9,512 bases of DNA from Desulfocapsa sp. Lineage in GTDB: Bacteria; Desulfobacterota; Desulfobulbia; Desulfobulbales; Desulfocapsaceae. The stretch is from assembly GCA_029934815.1 (NCBI GenBank), contig JAOZLM010000067.1:1-9512 (forward strand). Direction: 5' to 3'. The notes below the pieces were generated by a model, which worked only from the letters and a program-made list of their open reading frames with translations, had not been told where the DNA came from and did no database searches. The stretch's first letter is position 1. Each line of letters begins with the position of its first letter. The position numbers and the translations under genes are program-made. This document shows positions 7,201 to 9,512 of the stretch, in pieces.

Positions 7201-8706
7201 GGAGGTACAACAGGTGCTGTCTCGGTGGAGTATTTTACCCTGGACGATACCGCTTTAGAGGGCATTGATTATTCTGAAACAACCGGAGTATTAAGCTGGG
7301 CAGATGGGGATAGCAGCACTAAAACATTTTTGGTGCCAATCGTTGATGACAGTGTCATTGAAGGAGAGGAAAAAATAACTCTCACGCTGCATAACCAGAC
7401 AGGTTCCGCCACTCTTGGTGTGTATAATGTCGCAAATATTAATATCAGCGATGACGATGACCCTGCTGCTCAGGATACATTGCAATTTAGCACGGCGACG
7501 TACACTGTATCAGAAAATGGATCAACGGCTACCATTACTGTGACCCGTACTGACAGCAATGCCCAGGATGTTTCAGTGCAATATACAACGGCTAATGGCA
7601 CAGCAGTATCCGGTTCAGATTATACGGTTACAAGTGGTACGCTTGACTGGCCGGCTTATGATTCAAACAATAAGACATTCAGTGTCCCGATACTCGACGA
7701 TGCTGTCGATGAAGGCAACGAAACGCTTACCCTTAGCCTTAGCAGTCCAACGGGTTCAGCTGTCGTGGGTAGTATCAACACGGCATCATTAACGATTCTG
7801 GATGACGATGTTGCTCCAACAGAACATGGAAGTATTGAATTTGATGTGCCTGTTTACTCTGCCTGGGAAAATGATGGTTCCTTTGACGTAACCGTGTTTC
7901 GTGTGAATGGAAGTGATGGTGAAGTTACCGTTGAATATGCAACATCTGACAATACGGCAATAGCAAGTAGTGATTATAACGAAACGAGCGGTATGCTCAC
8001 CTGGCCTGATGGCGACGGTGATTATAAAACATTTACGGTGCAGATTATTGATGATGAGGATTATGAAGGAGATGAGCTGGTTAATCTGACACTGAGCCAG
8101 CCGGGAGGCGGTGCCACTTTAGGCACACGGCCGACGGCAGTTTTGAAGATCATGGAGAATGAACAATCCAATCAACCCGGAACTCTGCAGTTTAGTGCTT
8201 CTGAATATACAATTGCTGAAACAACTCCAACAGTTTTAATTACCGTCACTCGTACTAATGGGAGTAATGGTTTTGTACAGATCGACTATGCAACCAGTGA
8301 TGGTACGGCAGTATTTGGTGGCGATTATGATGAGATGAGCGGCAGTCTGGAGTGGGAAGACGGAGATACAGCAGAGAAGACATTTCTTGTGAATATTCTG
8401 GATGATGACGAAAATGAAGGTGATGAAACAGTACAGCTTAGCCTGAGCAATCCTATTGGCGGTGCTGTTATCGGCGCTATAAATTCAGCAGTAATAACCA
8501 TAGTGGATGATGAGGCACAGCCAATAGTACTGGCAGGTGACTTGAATAACGATTCCGCTGTGACTGTTGCCGATGCTATTCTTGGCCTTCAGGTCTTGTG
8601 CAATCTTCCTGTCTCGGTAACTTTGGAGAATTCTTTGAATCCCAGCACTCCTCCAGGATTAGATGATGTGATTTATGTGCTTGGACAAGCTGCATTACCT
8701 GAATAA
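4270..8706 (+). CDS. Exported giant SBBP / Calx-beta / dockerin-like protein
   Basis: This 1478-aa protein has no enzymatic motif I recognise and is probably a calcium-binding surface or matrix protein. Residues 1-31 form a signal peptide (KKR, then a hydrophobic core to about 25). Cys30 follows GSG, a poor lipobox, so signal peptidase I cleavage is likelier than lipidation. Residues about 45-255 match the conserved domain usually found before SBBP repeats (DUF7948 from memory), with VANHGQ at its start. Seven SBBP repeats follow (258-722), then six Calx-beta domains (725-1417), and a dockerin-like end (1423-1478) with DLNNDSAVTVAD. No transmembrane or PEP-CTERM tail is present, so surface retention would rely on the last module or on binding partners. 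It lies 168 bp after the regulator gene in the same direction. Co-transcription is possible but unproven. The family reading is firm; the role is inference. Confidence 0.92.
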   Translation: MKKRINIVSYVGFCAFLFGVLAVFFPGSGCASSSEALESRVLSSLESLQIPFVANHGQLDPQVAYFAKILNGTMFVTVEGELVYRFGQVAQDTSGRQFPLIKEKLIGAQVENIIGLRPSTTRVNYFQGGTPEEWVTGVETYMDVNLGEVYSGIELRLKAYGNNVEKLFYVAPGALPGNIRLEISGADSLQVNEHGQLLLTTEFGSIAFTKPVAWQVIDGKRNPVTVEYEIIAAAGHPGEYRFDVGSYDPAIPLVIDPLLASTFIGGSGDDTGHSIALDSQGNVYVTGETSSASFPANVYDTSYNGGDWDVFVAKLSPDLTTLQACTFLGGSNKDVAYSLAIDATDSIYITGTTASPDYPVNVNSYDTSFNNNTNNSFTDIFVSKLSSDLSTLVASTFIGGVNSEEGRALRILSGDIFVTGFSSSPDFPTTTGAYATTLHGTSASDDIIVLKMPSDLSTVTASTFLGGSNDDSGRSLAFDSDDNVFVTGGTSSDDFPSTTGHDFVFGGGEQVFIAKLPSDLTALTAASVIGSGGYVSIAHSIQVDSSDNIFITGETDSSTFPTTAGAYDRSNPSSSDAFVTRMNNDLTSILASTFLGTGSWETGYSLVLDDSDNVYVSGFSGSGDFPTSPMAYDHSVEAGYDAFITKFSPTLTTILASTLLGTTDTTWSRSLARDSSGNVYITGNTFVYSDNYPFPTTPGAYDTTWNSGKDVFISRFDSELSGSGLQFSSIHYNIDESAAEATVTVTRTGSGSGAVSVSYSSTNGTAIAGSDYTAVAGTLQWADGDSSDKSFTIQILPDTDVEGGETVNLILTDPVDIALGAPQLATLTIIDDETPGTLQFTAATSSVNENDLAGTATVVVSRSGGNNGIVTVDYISSNGTAVAGVDYTASSGTLSWADGETADKSFLVTISDNSDLDGDKTLTLSLESPTGMATLGTQDETVLTIVDDEVAGSLQFSQESYPVMESVGNVLVTVTRLGGTTGAVSVEYFTLDDTALEGIDYSETTGVLSWADGDSSTKTFLVPIVDDSVIEGEEKITLTLHNQTGSATLGVYNVANINISDDDDPAAQDTLQFSTATYTVSENGSTATITVTRTDSNAQDVSVQYTTANGTAVSGSDYTVTSGTLDWPAYDSNNKTFSVPILDDAVDEGNETLTLSLSSPTGSAVVGSINTASLTILDDDVAPTEHGSIEFDVPVYSAWENDGSFDVTVFRVNGSDGEVTVEYATSDNTAIASSDYNETSGMLTWPDGDGDYKTFTVQIIDDEDYEGDELVNLTLSQPGGGATLGTRPTAVLKIMENEQSNQPGTLQFSASEYTIAETTPTVLITVTRTNGSNGFVQIDYATSDGTAVFGGDYDEMSGSLEWEDGDTAEKTFLVNILDDDENEGDETVQLSLSNPIGGAVIGAINSAVITIVDDEAQPIVLAGDLNNDSAVTVADAILGLQVLCNLPVSVTLENSLNPSTPPGLDDVIYVLGQAALPE
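5041..6435 (+). repeat. Seven SBBP repeats, one predicted beta-propeller (coding)
   Basis: Residues 258-722 of the giant protein hold seven units of 64-70 residues starting near Ala260, 324, 394, 461, 525, 591 and 656. Each begins with a version of ASTFLGG, continues with an S-L-A-x-D-S-x-x-N-V-Y-V-T-G-type strand and an FPTT-x-G-A-Y turn, and ends with D-x-F-V-x-K-L-S-x-D-L. SBBP stands for seven-bladed beta-propeller, and exactly seven units fits one closed ring. The units are divergent in sequence, so they are old duplications. Unit 3 lacks the usual D-x-x-x-N stretch (ILSGDIFVTG) and unit 5 has ASVIGSGG in place of ASTFLGG. Confidence 0.88.
6442..8520 (+). repeat. Six tandem Calx-beta domains (coding)
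   Basis: Six units of about 112-118 residues start near Leu725, Thr837, Ser953, Thr1070, Ser1188 and Thr1305. Each opens with LQF-type strands and an acidic E-N or E-S turn. Next come V-T-V-x-R, the T-A-x-x-G-x-D-Y stretch, W-x-D-G-D-x-x-x-K-x-F, an acidic D-D-x-x-x-E-G-x-E turn, and usually a closing I-x-D-D-E or D-D-D. In the known family this fold binds calcium through acidic loops between stacked domains. Unit 5 closes with MENE (1295-1298) in place of the usual DDE or DDD. Unit 2 has DLDGDK in place of the usual EGxE turn. Confidence 0.92.
8536..8703 (+). other. C-terminal dockerin-like module, second half degenerate (coding)
   Basis: Residues 1423-1478 begin GDLNNDSAVTVADAILGLQVL, a dockerin type I calcium loop with ligands Asp1424, Asn1426, Asp1428 and Asp1435 and its helix. 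The expected second repeat is present only as a helix-like DDVIYVLGQAAL. Its calcium loop is replaced by a Ser/Pro-rich stretch (NPSTPP) without the Asp ligands. I associate similar C-terminal ends with deltaproteobacterial exported proteins. Whether it binds a cohesin cannot be told here. Confidence 0.7.
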
Positions 8707-8737
8707 AATACAGGTGTAATGAAGAGAAATAGCTGAA

Positions 8738-9049
8738 TTACAGATATTTTAGTCCAATGGTTTTTTGTTTTTTATCATGCCAGATAATCTGTCCACTGAT
8801 CTTTACAGGTACTTCTGCTGTCATAAGTTCACCCTGTGGTTCTGCAATCACTAAAAGTTGTATTTGAGCAGTCACGCCAAATGTGCAGCAGGAGTGAGTC
8901 TGTACCTGTATCCCGCCTAGACCCGCATTTACAATATTGCCAAGTTGTGGAGCAGTTTCGTTTTCTGTTTGTTCTGTTGCAGATAGCAGCACTGGCAGTT
9001 CCAGTTTTCTCCGCGGTTCTTTTCTTCTCTCGTATTGAAATGTAGCCAC
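8738..9049 (-). CDS. Small PilZ-domain protein, putative cyclic-di-GMP effector
   Basis: This is a 103-aa single-domain protein, the usual size of a stand-alone PilZ domain. PilZ proteins bind cyclic-di-GMP through an N-terminal RxxxR and a (D/N)xSxxG motif. Here RKEPR (residues 9-13) gives the first. The second aligns to NAGLGG (41-46), with Gly in place of Ser. It closes with the strand pattern SGQIIWHDKKQKTIGLKYL, typical of PilZ ends. The GTG at 9049 is chosen because AAGAGGA lies 6 bases upstream. A longer reading from TTG at 9100 would add 17 residues without a good ribosome binding site. The gene converges on the giant exported gene with 31 bp between stops, so the two are not co-transcribed. 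Cyclic-di-GMP binding is inferred and weakened by the Gly. Confidence 0.82.
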   Translation of the reverse strand: MATFQYERRKEPRRKLELPVLLSATEQTENETAPQLGNIVNAGLGGIQVQTHSCCTFGVTAQIQLLVIAEPQGELMTAEVPVKISGQIIWHDKKQKTIGLKYL

Positions 9050-9055
9050 ATTCTT

Positions 9056-9062
9056 TCCTCTT
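9056..9062 (-). promoter_or_regulatory. Ribosome binding site fixing the PilZ GTG start
   Basis: On the minus strand AAGAGGA is followed by six bases and then GTG at 9049, near-ideal spacing. It decides against the TTG at 9100. Confidence 0.75.
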
Positions 9063-9133
9063 GCTGGGCATCTGTATTTTTTTACTAAATTGATTAGCAA
9101 ATACTATTCCAGTCGTCTCATTGTTTTCTTTCT

Positions 9134-9147
9134 CTCAATATATTGAG
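9134..9147. promoter_or_regulatory. 14-bp perfect palindrome, possible operator
   Basis: CTCAATATATTGAG is perfectly self-complementary and lies 84 bases upstream of the PilZ GTG start, where a dimeric repressor or activator could act. The regulator is unknown. Confidence 0.4.
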
Positions 9148-9220
9148 CCGCTTCAGCTGGTTGAATATTTATTCGTTATGGAAAAGAATGGTATTCACTG
9201 GTCGTTATGAGCCGGTGCAG

Positions 9221-9238
9221 CCGGTTGATATCAACCGG
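9221..9238. promoter_or_regulatory. 18-bp perfect palindrome, possible operator
   Basis: CCGGTTGATATCAACCGG is perfectly self-complementary, the strongest symmetrical site in this intergenic region. It directly precedes the sigma-54-like match at 9248-9263. Its core GTTGATATCAAC recurs with one change at 9362-9373. Confidence 0.5.
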
Positions 9239-9247
9239 TTAGCTGTT

Positions 9248-9263
9248 GGGTATTAGCTTTGCT
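9248..9263 (+). promoter_or_regulatory. Weak sigma-54 (-24/-12) promoter candidate
   Basis: GGG-TATTAGCTT-TGCT gives GG at 9249-9250 and GC at 9261-9262 with exactly the ten intervening bases sigma-54 requires. The -12 part (TTTGCT) fits well, but the -24 part (GGGTAT against TGGCAC) is poor. It would drive the gene beginning past 9512 with a leader of about 240 bases. A chance match is quite possible. Confidence 0.2.
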
Positions 9264-9355
9264 CCGTACAGCTTTGTAACAACGTCCTGTATTATCAGCA
9301 TTTCTATCCAGAATGGTGTGGTGGTATTTTTATTGCATACATTAGTGGGGATGGT

Positions 9356-9378
9356 TTGCCAGTTGATAGCAACTGCAA
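9356..9378. repeat. Hairpin-forming inverted repeat
   Basis: CAGTTG-ATAG-CAACTG (9360-9375) is a perfect 6-bp stem with a 4-base loop. It can be extended by TTG/CAA pairing with one bulged C. No T-run follows, so it is not a terminator. Confidence 0.45.
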
Positions 9379-9500
9379 GCTCAAGTGGAATACTCTAACC
9401 ATGAAATTAATCCTGTTTGTCCGACATCTTTGAGAAGTTGTCATGTCTTCGTATAAAAAACAGTAAGAAAAGAATCTTGTCTCCATTTAATGAGATATAC

Positions 9501-9507
9501 AGAGGAG
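9501..9507 (+). promoter_or_regulatory. Shine-Dalgarno of a gene starting beyond the window
   Basis: AGAGGAG ends 5 bases before the window edge. A start codon within the next few bases would have ideal spacing, so a plus-strand gene probably begins at about 9513-9517. None of its coding sequence is visible. Confidence 0.5.
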
Positions 9508-9512
9508 TTATT

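Larger units (their letters stand above)
9050..9512. other. Gene-free, palindrome-rich divergent intergenic region
   Basis: These 463 bases hold no ORF I can support. They sit upstream of the minus-strand PilZ gene and of a probable plus-strand gene starting beyond the window. They contain palindromes at 9134-9147, 9221-9238 and 9360-9375, an imperfect direct repeat (9145-9164 and 9209-9228), a second short direct repeat TCGTTATG (9173-9180 and 9202-9209) and a weak sigma-54-like match at 9248-9263. No tRNA or other RNA gene was recognised. Confidence 0.6.

Noticed and set aside
5041..8520. CRISPR or DNA-level tandem repeats
   Set aside because: The periodicity is at protein level (SBBP and Calx-beta); the DNA of the units is diverged and has no spacer-repeat pattern.
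8714..8742. TGTAAT...ATTACA as a bidirectional terminator between the convergent genes
   Set aside because: The arms are only 6 AT-rich base pairs around a 17-base loop without a clear T-run; too weak to call.
9351..9433. Very short plus-strand frames of 15 and 10 codons
   Set aside because: They lack convincing ribosome binding sites and sit in the presumed leader of the next gene.
9304..9486. 60-codon minus-strand open frame
   Set aside because: No ribosome binding site before its ATG, no recognisable protein features, and it overlaps the palindromic regulatory stretch.

Overview
This window looks like chromosomal DNA of a Gram-negative bacterium of moderate GC content. A deltaproteobacterial (Desulfobacterota) origin is my best guess. 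It rests on three things: an NtrC-type two-component pair, a PilZ protein, and a giant exported SBBP/Calx-beta protein ending in a dockerin-like module, a combination I associate with that phylum. No rRNA, tRNA or housekeeping marker is present, so this assignment is inference.

Layout. Positions 1-311 hold no gene. They contain a strongly palindromic element of about 150 bp (about 123-276) with imperfect terminal inverted repeats, a nested internal inverted repeat and a flanking 7-bp direct repeat, so it resembles a MITE- or REPIN-like insertion. Positions 312-2798 encode a large membrane sensor histidine kinase (PDZ-like extracytoplasmic segment, many membrane helices, GAF, HisKA, HATPase). 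Its end overlaps by 11 bp the start of a sigma-54-dependent response regulator (2788-4101; receiver, AAA+, Fis-type HTH). The two are almost certainly one translationally coupled operon. A 168-bp gap with two small inverted repeats leads to a 1478-aa exported protein (4270-8706). It has a signal peptide, an N-terminal conserved domain, seven SBBP repeats (one complete seven-bladed propeller), six Calx-beta domains and a C-terminal half-degenerate dockerin-like module. Converging on it, with 31 bp between stop codons, is a small PilZ-domain protein (8738-9049, minus strand). Its start is best placed at an internal GTG with an excellent ribosome binding site.

The remaining stretch, 9050-9512, is non-coding as far as I can see. 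It has three palindromes, an imperfect 20-bp direct repeat and a weak sigma-54-like promoter match. It ends in a strong Shine-Dalgarno sequence, so a plus-strand gene probably begins just past the window edge and the stretch is probably a divergent regulatory region.

How the genes might work together (inference): the kinase/regulator pair senses a membrane or envelope signal and activates sigma-54 promoters. The giant protein is a calcium-binding surface or matrix protein, and the PilZ protein would link to cyclic-di-GMP. These would fit an envelope or biofilm theme, but nothing in the sequence proves that the pair controls the giant gene. No convincing sigma-54 promoter is visible in the gap before it.
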